From: Muribaculaceae bacterium
GTDB taxonomy: Bacteria > Bacteroidota > Bacteroidia > Bacteroidales > Muribaculaceae
DNA: 60,343 bases
Assembly (NCBI GenBank): GCA_022484565.1
Contig: JAKVKZ010000013.1
Coordinates: forward strand, 1 to 60,343
Direction: 5' to 3'
Translations under genes and position numbers: made by a program
Part shown: piece after piece, positions 16,012 to 24,795 of the stretch
Numbering within the stretch: position 1 is the first letter of the stretch
Layout of the letters: every line of letters starts with the position of its first letter
The notes under the pieces: model-generated
Databases searched by the model: none
What the model was told of the DNA's origin: nothing
The model's input: only the letters and a program-made list of their open reading frames with translations

Positions 16012-18771
16012 ATGAGAAATTCTTTCCGGAATCTTTTATTGATATCGCTGTTCACCGCAATGTCGTTACCGATATTCGCCACAGCCTACACAACACCCAA
16101 ACGTGAAGCACGCTCCACATGGTGCGCCACAGTGTGGAATATCGACTGGCCAAAGACAGTCATCTCCACCACTGGCAATGCCTCACAAATAGCTGCGCAG
16201 AAAAATCTGCTTATCCGTATGCTCGATTCTCTGGCAGCAAACAACATCAATTCATTCAACCTTCAGGTGCGCAGCCGCTGCGATGCCATGTACAAGTCCT
16301 CCTACGAGCCATGGTCAACCGACCTTGTAAAGACCCGCGGCATGGACCCGGGTTGGGACCCGTTGGCATTTGCAGTTGAAGAATGCCACAAACGCGGCAT
16401 AGAATGCAACGCTTGGCTTAACCCCTACAGATACGAATCGAACAAAGGCGCATGGGACGGACTTCCAGGCTGCTACCGCACCGACCACCCTGATTGGGTG
16501 ATGGACTATAACGGAGCCGCAATTCTGAATCCTGGAGTTCCCGAAGTTACCCAACGCATCGTTGACATCTGCAAGGAAATCATCACAAACTACGATGTTG
16601 ACGGCATTCTCTACGATGACTACTTCTACCTAAGCGGCACACCAATGTCGGTTGATGCAGGATTATACGACAAATACACAGCTGCTGGAGGCACACTTTC
16701 GCAGGCCGATTGGCGCCGCAACAACGTAAACAGCATGATAAGGTCAGTTTACGACATGATTCAGGAAACCAAGCCATACGTAAGATTTGGCGTAGGCCCA
16801 GCAGGTGTGGCCTGCACATCCTCAACCGTTGCAGCCAAATACGGCATTGAACCGTCACCTGGCAGCGACTGGCAATACAGCGACATCTATTCCGACCCTA
16901 TAGCATGGGTAAGCTCCAAAACGCTCGACTACATAGCTCCGCAAATTTATTGGACAATCGGCAACTCAACCGACTATGCAGCCATTGCCCCATGGTGGAG
17001 CACGGTAGCCAACCATTTTGGACGTCACTTCTTCTCATCGCACTCAATCACATCACTCACCAGTGCCAGCAGCGCTCCCGCCATTAACGGAGCCTCAGCA
17101 CTTGAGCAATCGCTGATGTCGAGCAAATTAAAGGCAAGCGGGCCAAACAACACATCATTCAGCGAATATGCCGACGAAGTGAACATCAACCGCAACAGTG
17201 ACCTTAACGGCGCTCCCGGGTCAGTATGGTGGTCGGCAACCTACCTATTCAACACCGGTTCAAAAGAATCGTTCGGCCATTATCTCAAGCGCACCGTCTA
17301 TACCAAGCCGTCGCTTATGCCGGCCATGCCATGGAAGGCAGGCAACAACCCCGGAGTGGTAAGCGACATTACCCTTTCCAACGACACTCTCAAATGGAAC
17401 GGGTTCGACAATGTGCGCTACACCGTGTATGCAGTGCCAAACGGCGTTGACCAATCCACATTCAACTGCGACGTGCAATATCTGCTCGGCACAAGTTATG
17501 CCACTAAGTTCGCCATACCGGCAGCCTACAGAAGCGGATACCAATTTGCAGTGTGCGTGCTCGACCGCGTAAGCAACGAGTACACGCCCATGTTCCTTGG
17601 CGCGACAGCAAAGACACTTGCAGCACCTACACTCGTTTACCCAATCAACGGCGCGGAAGCAGCCGACCCATTCAACTTTGAATGGACAAAAGTGGCAGGC
17701 GCAACCTCCTACGTGCTTCAAATAGCATCGGATGCTGAATTCAAGAATCTCACCCATTCATATATTTCCGACACCACGTCAGTTTCCTCAGCCCTGATTG
17801 AAGGCATTGAATCAGGCGTACCGGCATACTGGCGGGTGATAGCATGTGCAGGCAACAGCAACAACGGAGTGTCGGCAGGAACCGCATTCACTCCAAGAGT
17901 GCTTGAACTCACCTACCCACTTGCAAACGAAACCAATGTGGCACCAACGTTCACAGCAAAATGGACGACAGCCAACACAGGTGATGAAGGCACACTTGAA
18001 ATTTCCACCGACGCATTCTTCGCCAACGGCTCAACCATTTTCTCTGGCACATCAACCACAGGGGAAATCGACATTCCACCATTCACGCTAAAGGCAGGGA
18101 CAACATATTTCGCACGCGTTTCAGTCACTCACGACGGAACAGCAAAAATTTCAGCCAAGCACATGTTCTCCATTATGGAAATGACAGCTGAAGTGCCAAC
18201 AATAGAAAGGCCCTCAGAAGGCGACACCGTTTACAGCGACTACCGTATAGCAGTTGCCCGCCAACAGGCTGCAAACAACTTTACGCTTGAAATATCCAAT
18301 TCAGCGACAAGTTGGGGACGTACGCGCTATGTCGCCACGCTTAACGACTTCGCCTATATGGCACCTGACCCAGCCGGAAGCATAAAAGTGAACAGCGCAC
18401 TGATGACCAACGGCAGCACTTACTATGTGCGTGCCCGCGCATCCTACTATCAGGACGGGTCGCTTGCCTACACCGACTTCTGCACACCAGTTTCGTTTAT
18501 CTACAGCAGCAAGACAGGCGGAATATCAGGAATTTCAACAAACGACTTCACAGCAAAAATCTACGGAGGCGCAAGCCCAATGCTCGTAGTTAACTCACCT
18601 GCATCGGCAATTACAGTGGAAGCCGCCTCAATGCTCGGAGTAAGCGAAGGTCAACTTTATTCAGGCTTTGGCTCACATGCCGAAATATCTCTCAGTGACC
18701 TGCAGCCAGGGGCACATTTGCTGATAGTACGGTGTGGCGGTACGGTAAAGACATTGAAATTTATCCGTTAG
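16012..18771 (+). CDS. GHL10/DUF187 family glycoside hydrolase 2, secreted
   Basis: 919 aa with a signal peptide (~1-25). The GHL10 domain (~28-460) shows the same landmarks as the upstream paralogue: STWCATVWNIDWPK, LQVRS, WLNPYR (135-140), DGILYDDYFY (197-206) and APQIYW. The C-terminal half differs: it has three fibronectin-III-like beta-sandwich repeats (~540-840) instead of a propeller. The end (AHLLIVRCGG ... LKFIR) looks like a short, divergent T9SS sorting domain. It has its own promoter and terminators on both sides, so it is likely transcribed separately from paralogue 1. The retained active-site region and changed accessory region suggest the same chemistry on a different or differently presented polymer. 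Confidence 0.85.
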   Translation: MRNSFRNLLLISLFTAMSLPIFATAYTTPKREARSTWCATVWNIDWPKTVISTTGNASQIAAQKNLLIRMLDSLAANNINSFNLQVRSRCDAMYKSSYEPWSTDLVKTRGMDPGWDPLAFAVEECHKRGIECNAWLNPYRYESNKGAWDGLPGCYRTDHPDWVMDYNGAAILNPGVPEVTQRIVDICKEIITNYDVDGILYDDYFYLSGTPMSVDAGLYDKYTAAGGTLSQADWRRNNVNSMIRSVYDMIQETKPYVRFGVGPAGVACTSSTVAAKYGIEPSPGSDWQYSDIYSDPIAWVSSKTLDYIAPQIYWTIGNSTDYAAIAPWWSTVANHFGRHFFSSHSITSLTSASSAPAINGASALEQSLMSSKLKASGPNNTSFSEYADEVNINRNSDLNGAPGSVWWSATYLFNTGSKESFGHYLKRTVYTKPSLMPAMPWKAGNNPGVVSDITLSNDTLKWNGFDNVRYTVYAVPNGVDQSTFNCDVQYLLGTSYATKFAIPAAYRSGYQFAVCVLDRVSNEYTPMFLGATAKTLAAPTLVYPINGAEAADPFNFEWTKVAGATSYVLQIASDAEFKNLTHSYISDTTSVSSALIEGIESGVPAYWRVIACAGNSNNGVSAGTAFTPRVLELTYPLANETNVAPTFTAKWTTANTGDEGTLEISTDAFFANGSTIFSGTSTTGEIDIPPFTLKAGTTYFARVSVTHDGTAKISAKHMFSIMEMTAEVPTIERPSEGDTVYSDYRIAVARQQAANNFTLEISNSATSWGRTRYVATLNDFAYMAPDPAGSIKVNSALMTNGSTYYVRARASYYQDGSLAYTDFCTPVSFIYSSKTGGISGISTNDFTAKIYGGASPMLVVNSPASAITVEAASMLGVSEGQLYSGFGSHAEISLSDLQPGAHLLIVRCGGTVKTLKFIR

Positions 18772-18816
18772 GCCATAAACGAATCTGATTAATTTACACA
18801 TTTTTCATTGTTTTTC

Positions 18817-18855
18817 ATCTGGCGGTCGGATTCATTTCCGTCCGCCAGATTTTTT
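18817..18855 (+). terminator. Intrinsic terminator after GHL10 gene 2
   Basis: ATCTGGCGG (18817-18825) pairs with CCGCCAGAT (18842-18850), extended inside by CGGA/TCCG and followed by T5. Confidence 0.88.
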
Positions 18856-18885
18856 ATAAAAAAAGCCATTCAACACAGGTAAATA

Positions 18886-19047
18886 ATTAACGCTTTTTTC
18901 GTGGAGATCGCGCAATGGGTCTGGACAGCAGAAACGCCAGTAAGACGCTGACGTACATACACATTGCAAAGGTGTTCACGGTGAAGCACTGCACACATGT
19001 GCACGCTTTAGAGCCTCAAGGAAATCGCCTACGAAAAGCACTTGGAA
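18886..19047 (+). repeat. Dispersed intergenic repeat, copy 1 (19-kb pair)
   Basis: About 160 bases, repeated directly 189 bases downstream at roughly 80-90% identity by eye. It contains the core GGTGTTCACGGTGAAGCACT then GCACACATG (18971-18999), which recurs on the opposite strand near 51.2 kb, and GTCTGGAC (18919-18926). The core holds the inverted repeat TTCACGGTGAA and the palindrome CACATGTG. Confidence 0.85.
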
Positions 19048-19074
19048 ACCGTGCCATTCAACGCTGACAAAAAA

Positions 19075-19236
19075 ATTAACGCTTTTTTCGTGGAAGTCGC
19101 GCAAGGTGTCTGGACAGCAAAAGCATTCGTAAAGCACTGACATACATACACATTGCAAAGGTGTTCACGGTGAAGCGCTGCACACATGTGCACGCTTTAG
19201 AGCCTCAAGGAAATCGCCTACGAAAATGCCTTGGAG
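19075..19236 (+). repeat. Dispersed intergenic repeat, copy 2 (19-kb pair)
   Basis: Direct repeat of the preceding element at constant offset 189, from ATTAACGC through CCTACGAAAA. Short open frames crossing it (for example 19161-19349) change sequence with the repeat and look non-coding. The rest of 18772-19516 holds only the terminator and AT-rich sequence. Confidence 0.85.
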
Positions 19237-19516
19237 AAAGAATGCCTTTTAGCGTAGCCCATAAGCATACTCAACAAACTAATCAAAGAACTATTATACA
19301 CAAAAATACAGCGCAAATTATCACCAAGCACAAGGAAATAGGAGAATAGCCAAAAAAATCGACGAGATTAATTATTCATACAGCTTTTAACGCTTTGATA
19401 GTGTAAGTGCAAAATATGGCTAAATAATGGGTTCTTCTTATCCTTTTTATTCCATAATTTCGTATATTCGCATAACCAAAAGGATACATATAGCCGTTTC
19501 TTTACCTGAGCTTAAT

Positions 19517-19999
19517 ATGAAGCCTATAACAAGCATATTATTAGTGGCAGCTCTTATCGTCTATACATTTCTGCCCATTTTCACAATCCAACCTGAACAG
19601 ATTTGGACTGGTTTTCATTATACAGTGGAGACACTCAACAAGCCTGAATGCAGTTTCGGGCATCAACTTTTTGCGTTAGTGCCGTTTCTGGCAGGATTCG
19701 CAGCCATAATAATCAACAGCCTGAAAAGCCGTCATTGGGGATATGCCGTTGCGGTGTGCATAGCGTTGGGCCTTGTATTCTTCATTGATGCAAAGCATTT
19801 CCATTATATTGAGAATCCCAATCTGCTGATGATAAAGGACGTGAGAGTTTCATTCAACATCAGCTTCTGGCTGTTTATCGCAGCACTTGTTTCCTCTTTG
19901 GTATCGATTATGCCATTCAAAATTAATTGTCTTCACGAGTTTCCGCACATAAGAAAGAAGGAAAATTTATCAGATAAAGATGCTCACGGGCACGAGTGA
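19517..19999 (+). CDS. Small four-helix membrane protein, function unknown
   Basis: 160 aa from the ATG at 19517. The frame is open back to an ATG at 19427, but the hydrophobic start MKPITSILLVAALIV fits 19517 better. Four membrane helices are visible, around residues 4-22, 49-68, 78-95 and 115-135. The tail is charged (KKENLSDKDAHGHE). I do not recognise the family; the layout is like small Bacteroidetes DUF4293-type proteins, but that is a weak guess. The last 77 bases overlap the end of the convergent helicase gene, so the cytoplasmic tail and the helicase C-terminus are encoded by opposite strands of the same DNA. No promoter was found. Confidence 0.65.
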   Translation: MKPITSILLVAALIVYTFLPIFTIQPEQIWTGFHYTVETLNKPECSFGHQLFALVPFLAGFAAIIINSLKSRHWGYAVAVCIALGLVFFIDAKHFHYIENPNLLMIKDVRVSFNISFWLFIAALVSSLVSIMPFKINCLHEFPHIRKKENLSDKDAHGHE

Positions 20000-21371
20000 C
20001 TGAAGTGTAAAGCCAACGATAAAAATCGAGAGTGCTCATAGCCTCTTCCGGAATATATCCCATATCCACATAGACATCCTTCCACTGCCCGCCCTGTGCC
20101 TTGTGGCAAGTGACGGCGTAGGCGAATTTCACCTGAAGGGCATTGAAATATTCATGCTTCTTCAATGCCTTGAATCTTGACCTTTTATCTCCCATCAACT
20201 CATTCATCACCTCTGAATAAAGTTTTTCATTTTGTGCCGAAGTTAGCGCCGGAGCATCGGAAAGCAAAGCATCAAGCACTATTTTCGCATCAATTTCCAC
20301 ATCATGGTCGGGGAATTCGAGGGTAACATTGGCAAAGCGCAGGCCATAGCGGCTTTCAGTGCCATGCACACGGCTGACACGTGCAACATCACCATTGGCG
20401 ATAAAGTCGAGCTGCTCATATTCCTCGCTCCAAAAATAATTATTCTTTGCCACAAGAATCAAATCACCCGAAACGAGTTCGTCCTCGCGATAAAGAATCA
20501 GATTGCGCACGGCAGCATTGAACTGGGCCGCACGCTTATTGGAGCGGGTGATGATAATCGTCTCGCCTATTCCCTTATGGTCGTAACTGTCCGAAATCTT
20601 TTCAATAAGGTATTCACCGCTCACTGGCTCAATGTCGTCGAAGCCGGAAAAATGCAGAAGAGGCTTTTCAAGTTTCATCTCACCCATAGCCTCACGCAAC
20701 TCTATGGCATTCTTAAGAATACCCGAATTTTCACTTTGGCGGGCAGCCCGCATAAGGAAAAACTCATACACATCCAAGCCATACGCTTCAAGCATGGCAT
20801 GCTTTAAGGCTGGACTATCGACAAGCCCCACTGGCGGAAGCTGAGAATCATCGCCCATAAGCATCAGTTTACAGCCTTTCCCGCTATACACATACTTGAC
20901 AAGGTCGTCGAGCAGACGCCCACTGCCAAACACAGCCCCCTCACTTGACTGATTAGGAATCATTGAAGCCTCATCAACAATAAAGAGAGTGTCGGTGTGC
21001 TTGTTCTCAGCAAGATTGAAATTGCCGCTTTCCGGCGAGTAACTTTGCTGCCTGAAAATTTTTCTATGGATAGTAAATGCGGGATGCCCCGAATAATCGG
21101 CAAAGACTTTGGCAGCGCGTCCAGTGGGAGCAAGCAGCACGGTTTTCATGTTCCATTGCGAAAGAGTCTTTACCAAAGCGCCCATCATGGAAGTCTTGCC
21201 TGTGCCCGCATAGCCAATCAGCAAGAATGCCGCTTTTTGCAATCCGTCGAGACAAAAATGCGCAAAAGCAGCCACCAGCATGGTCTGCTCCTCATTCGGC
21301 AAGTAGTCCATGTTAGTCATCATCTGCTCACCGAATTTCATCAATAATCCTTCGTGCTCTTTACTATTCAT
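19923..21371 (-). CDS. RecD/Dda-like superfamily 1 DNA helicase
   Basis: 482 aa. Walker A is GYAGTGKT (53-60). Walker B is IVDEAS (131-136). Motif III is MGDDSQLPPVG. The C-terminal UvrD_C_2-type region has AVTCHKAQGGQW (motif V) and YTSVTRAREHLYLI (motif VI). This order is typical of compact superfamily 1B 5'-3' helicases related to RecD2 and phage Dda, acting on DNA during repair or recombination. There is no long RecD2 N-terminal extension and no nuclease domain. It stands alone on the minus strand, convergent with and overlapping the 4-TM gene. The 308 bases between its start and the LRR gene at 21680 contain the divergent LRR promoter; no TAnnTTTG box was seen for the helicase itself. 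Confidence 0.87.
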   Translation of the reverse strand: MNSKEHEGLLMKFGEQMMTNMDYLPNEEQTMLVAAFAHFCLDGLQKAAFLLIGYAGTGKTSMMGALVKTLSQWNMKTVLLAPTGRAAKVFADYSGHPAFTIHRKIFRQQSYSPESGNFNLAENKHTDTLFIVDEASMIPNQSSEGAVFGSGRLLDDLVKYVYSGKGCKLMLMGDDSQLPPVGLVDSPALKHAMLEAYGLDVYEFFLMRAARQSENSGILKNAIELREAMGEMKLEKPLLHFSGFDDIEPVSGEYLIEKISDSYDHKGIGETIIITRSNKRAAQFNAAVRNLILYREDELVSGDLILVAKNNYFWSEEYEQLDFIANGDVARVSRVHGTESRYGLRFANVTLEFPDHDVEIDAKIVLDALLSDAPALTSAQNEKLYSEVMNELMGDKRSRFKALKKHEYFNALQVKFAYAVTCHKAQGGQWKDVYVDMGYIPEEAMSTLDFYRWLYTSVTRAREHLYLINFPSFLCAETREDN

Positions 21372-21464
21372 TTTCTATATAACGCCCTTTAAAGCCCTTG
21401 CGTGTATCACTGGCGCAATTTTTTGTCCCATTTTGGAAAAAATCATAAAAAGAGGCAAAAAAAG

Positions 21465-21496
21465 TTTGCTCAAATGAAGCTAAAAGCATAACTTTG
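21465..21496 (+). promoter_or_regulatory. Strong Bacteroidetes promoter for the LRR array
   Basis: TTTG (21465-21468), a 20-base spacer, and TAACTTTG (21489-21496): a full consensus match. It predicts a 5' leader of about 175 bases before the ATG at 21680. The leader includes a small hairpin TGACTT/AAGTCA near 21538-21553 and is otherwise AT-rich with no recognised riboswitch. Confidence 0.82.
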
Positions 21497-21679
21497 AATC
21501 GCAAATAAATGTGATTTCGACCACAACCCCTCAGTCATGACTTTAAAAAGTCACACTGCGATCCTTCATAAGCGACCTGCTTAATTAATATAGATTGACA
21601 TTAATCAAACAAACTAAAATATTAACATAGGATTTCGCGCAAAAAATCAACTTGCAAAAAATCCATAAAATTTAAATTT

Positions 21680-23197
21680 ATGAAAAAGAAGATTTACTTT
21701 TTCGTCGCGATGCTCCTGATGGGAGCAAGTGGCGCAGTCGCCCAAGTGGCAATCAACAAGACGACGTTTCCTGACAGTTTGTTCAGGACTTATGTCGCTA
21801 AGCACATCGACACGGATACCGACAAGGTGCTGTCGGCAGAAGAAATTGCCAACGTCACCGAATTGCAGTTGATGAACGAGGAAAACATCGGCAATTGCAA
21901 GAGCCTGAAGGGGGTAGAATACTTAACAGGCCTAAAGGCGCTGGATTTTTCAAATTCAGCAGTTGACTCAATTGACTTGTCGAAAAACACATTATTGGAA
22001 AGCTTGACATGCACGCAAACCGCACTGAAGGCACTCGACTTGTCGAAGAATACGAAGATGTACTCTCTGGACTGCTCGGAGAGTGAGATAACGAACCTCA
22101 ATATCACTGGCTGTCCAGAGATTCAGAATATAACTATCGATGGCAACCACATTGACTCATTGGACGTTACGCATTGTCCTAATTTGGGCTACATCTACGC
22201 AGACGACAACAATCTAAAAACGTTGCCGTTGACAGGTAACCCTATATTGTATTACTTATCAGTGACCAGCAATCCACTGGATTCAATTAATGTGGCCAGC
22301 TGCCCAGAGCTTAACACATTATATTGCGATGGGACAAACATCACGAAAATAGATGTCACAAAAAACACGAATCTTGACTTGCTGAATTGCACGAATGATG
22401 CACTGGGAAGCATAGATGTGTCGAAAAACACAGTTCTAACGCAACTGAATCTGGATAATTGCGGTCTCACTTCATTGGCCTTACCAGCAGACACATTGCT
22501 GAGCGGACTAAGCATAAGCAGCAACCCATTAGGGACACTTGACTTGTCGATGCTGAAAAATTTGCGAACCCTCTCGTGCAACGCAATCGGATTGCGCAGC
22601 CTTGATGTGACGCCATTTACCAATTTGACCACCTTGGAGTGCGCCAACGACAGCCTGACCAAACTTGACGTGTCGAAAAACACTGAGCTTACAAGATTGG
22701 TGTGCTTCAACAATCAAATGGTAGCCCTCGACTTGACAGCCTGCACAAAAATCAACGATTTCGATGGAGGGACAAACAAAAGGGCAGTGAAAGTGAACGA
22801 TGCAGGACAATTTGACCTGGCCACACTCGCATCTTTTGGATTCGATCCAGCCAAAGCATCCAACTGGGTTGACGGAACTGTTGACGGCACTATATTAACA
22901 TTCGATGATGTCAATACCAATGCCACATACAAATACGATTGCGGCAACGGCGAATCAGCCATATTCACCCTCGTGCCTAAGGTAATAACTTCAGCACCGC
23001 TTATCGGCGGCAAAGCAGTGACGGCATACGCCTACGGCAATGTCATCAACATAGTGGGCACAAACGCCAACGCACAAGTGATAGACGCAGCCGGCCGCAC
23101 AATCTATGCAGGCACTGCCCGCCAAATCACTGTCGGCTCAAATGGCCTCTACATTGTGAAGGTTGCCGGCAAGACATTCAAGGTAATGGCCAGATAG
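21680..23197 (+). CDS. EF-hand and leucine-rich-repeat T9SS protein 1
   Basis: 505 aa with a signal peptide (~1-21, ending AQVA). A 12-residue EF-hand loop lies at 44-55 (D44, D46, D48, E55). Then come about fifteen leucine-rich repeats of 21 residues of the form LxxLxCxxNxLxxLDVSKNTx (~75-375). A conserved ~60-residue module follows (FDPAKASNWVDGTVDG ... TLVPKV), then a T9SS type A sorting domain (QVIDAAGRTIYAG ... GLYIVKVAGKTFKV). Proteins of this build are calcium-stabilised solenoids used for binding or adhesion; no enzyme domain is visible. It heads a run of four paralogues sharing the same N-terminus and tail and has its own terminator. The ligand is unknown. Confidence 0.88.
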   Translation: MKKKIYFFVAMLLMGASGAVAQVAINKTTFPDSLFRTYVAKHIDTDTDKVLSAEEIANVTELQLMNEENIGNCKSLKGVEYLTGLKALDFSNSAVDSIDLSKNTLLESLTCTQTALKALDLSKNTKMYSLDCSESEITNLNITGCPEIQNITIDGNHIDSLDVTHCPNLGYIYADDNNLKTLPLTGNPILYYLSVTSNPLDSINVASCPELNTLYCDGTNITKIDVTKNTNLDLLNCTNDALGSIDVSKNTVLTQLNLDNCGLTSLALPADTLLSGLSISSNPLGTLDLSMLKNLRTLSCNAIGLRSLDVTPFTNLTTLECANDSLTKLDVSKNTELTRLVCFNNQMVALDLTACTKINDFDGGTNKRAVKVNDAGQFDLATLASFGFDPAKASNWVDGTVDGTILTFDDVNTNATYKYDCGNGESAIFTLVPKVITSAPLIGGKAVTAYAYGNVINIVGTNANAQVIDAAGRTIYAGTARQITVGSNGLYIVKVAGKTFKVMAR

Positions 23198-23215
23198 AAT
23201 AGGCTTAAACCATAG

Positions 23216-23265
23216 AATCGGCATCCATGTGCTGAAAAAACAACATAATGTGGATGCCGATTTTG
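23216..23265 (+). terminator. Terminator after LRR gene 1
   Basis: AATCGGCATCCA (23216-23227) pairs with TGGATGCCGATT (23251-23262), then TTGTTTTC. The same stem recurs after LRR genes 2 and 3. Confidence 0.88.
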
Positions 23266-23311
23266 TTTTCAATTAGAGCATACTGAATAACACTAAAATA
23301 GAATCAAGAAA

Positions 23312-24691
23312 ATGAAAAGAATCATTTATGCAATCGCAGCGATGCTCCTGATGGGAGCGGCTGACGCGACAGCCCAAGTGGCAATAGTGAAAGAGAACTT
23401 TCCCGACTCGGCCTTTAGAGTAGTGGTGAAAGAGAAATTCGACAAGGACAATAACGACACCCTGTCGGCAACAGAGATAGACAAAGCGAAAGACATGTAT
23501 ATGTACAGCGGCAGGTCGATAAAGTCGATGGAAGGAATTGCATTGCTTCCGAATCTTATTCATATTTTCAGTGTCGGCAATAAGATATCCGATATTGACA
23601 TTTCAAAGAACCTGAAATTAGCAACTTTAATTATTTACTCCGATTCACTGCAAAGCGTCAATGTCAGCAACGACACTTGCCTGAACTATTTAACACTTGC
23701 GCAATGCTCAAAGCTGAAAAGCCTTGATTTGAGCAAGTCACCTAACCTGAAAGAGCTCAGCGTTACAGGCTCTTCAGTGAGCAGCCTGGATTTGAGCAAA
23801 TGCAAGAAACTGACGGGAATCAATGTTGGAAACAACAAGCTGGATTCACTTGATTTGACAAAATCCCCACTCCTGACAGAGGTGCGCTTCTCGAACAACA
23901 ACATATCGAGCATCGATTTAAGCAACAATCCTGAACTCAGCATTTTGACGTTTGAGAACAACAACCTGAAGGCTATTGACTTAACAAACAATAAAAAGCT
24001 AAAGGGGTTCAGCTGCGTAAACAACAAAATAGAATCACTCGATGTGACTCAGGACACCTTGCTGACAGAGCTATACTGCGACAACAACAAGTTGACCACT
24101 CTCGACGTGACCAAGAACACCAATCTGACTTATCTGCATTTTGCAGAAAACGGACTGACAAAGATAGACCTTTCCAAAAACACTAAACTGACAAATCTGG
24201 ACTGCTACAATAATCAGCTCGTAGCACTGGATGTGTCGGCCTGCACCGGATTGACAAGTCTTGATGCCAGCACCAACATCAAGAGGGTTGACGTGAACAC
24301 GGCAGGAGAGATGGATTTGACCACACTTGCCCCATTTGGATTCGATGCTGCCAAGGCAAGCAACTGGATCGGCGGCACAGTTGACGGCACAAAATTGACA
24401 TTCACCGGAGCCAATGCCACTTACGACTATGATTGCGGCAACAACCAAACAGTGACGTTCGAACTTATACCAGTTGTTCCAAGTTCGGCACAGCTCACCA
24501 GCGGCAGCGCAGTTAAGGCATTCGCCACCGGAAATGTAATCAACATTCTTGGCACTGATGCCAAGGCACAGGTGATTGACGCAGCCGGACGCACCGTTTA
24601 CGCAGGCACCGACCGCCAAATCACAGTCACCACGCCGGGCCTCTACATAGTGAATGCAGCAGGCAAGGCATTCAAGGTGATAATCCGATAG
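23312..24691 (+). CDS. EF-hand and leucine-rich-repeat T9SS protein 2
   Basis: 459 aa, the shortest of the four. Signal peptide ~1-21. The EF-hand loop is at 44-55 (D44, D46, N48, E55). About fourteen LRRs follow, with lysine-rich repeat units (LSKCKKL, LTNNKKL). The GFDAAKASNW module and T9SS sorting domain (QVIDAAGRTVYAG ... GLYIVNAAGKAFKV) are shared with the paralogues. The different surface residues on the solenoid suggest a different binding specificity from copy 1; this is inference. The leader (AGCATACTGAATAACAC) is nearly the same as before copy 3, so the duplicated unit includes the intergenic sequence. Confidence 0.87.
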   Translation: MKRIIYAIAAMLLMGAADATAQVAIVKENFPDSAFRVVVKEKFDKDNNDTLSATEIDKAKDMYMYSGRSIKSMEGIALLPNLIHIFSVGNKISDIDISKNLKLATLIIYSDSLQSVNVSNDTCLNYLTLAQCSKLKSLDLSKSPNLKELSVTGSSVSSLDLSKCKKLTGINVGNNKLDSLDLTKSPLLTEVRFSNNNISSIDLSNNPELSILTFENNNLKAIDLTNNKKLKGFSCVNNKIESLDVTQDTLLTELYCDNNKLTTLDVTKNTNLTYLHFAENGLTKIDLSKNTKLTNLDCYNNQLVALDVSACTGLTSLDASTNIKRVDVNTAGEMDLTTLAPFGFDAAKASNWIGGTVDGTKLTFTGANATYDYDCGNNQTVTFELIPVVPSSAQLTSGSAVKAFATGNVINILGTDAKAQVIDAAGRTVYAGTDRQITVTTPGLYIVNAAGKAFKVIIR

Positions 24692-24702
24692 ACGACTTTG
24701 AA

Positions 24703-24750
24703 AAATCGGCATCCATGCTTTCGAAATCTTACTGCGTGGATGCCGATTTT
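24703..24750 (+). terminator. Terminator after LRR gene 2
   Basis: AAATCGGCATCCA (24703-24715) pairs with TGGATGCCGATTT (24737-24749). Confidence 0.87.
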
Positions 24751-24795
24751 GATTTTCAATCAGAATATACTGAATAACACTTTAAACCAATCGAA

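Noticed and set aside
19161-19349. Small open frame (VKRCTHVHALEPQG)
   Set aside because: It crosses the dispersed repeat. A similar peptide (VKHCTHV) appears on the minus strand at 51128-51379 only because the DNA repeat is shared. No start signal supports it.
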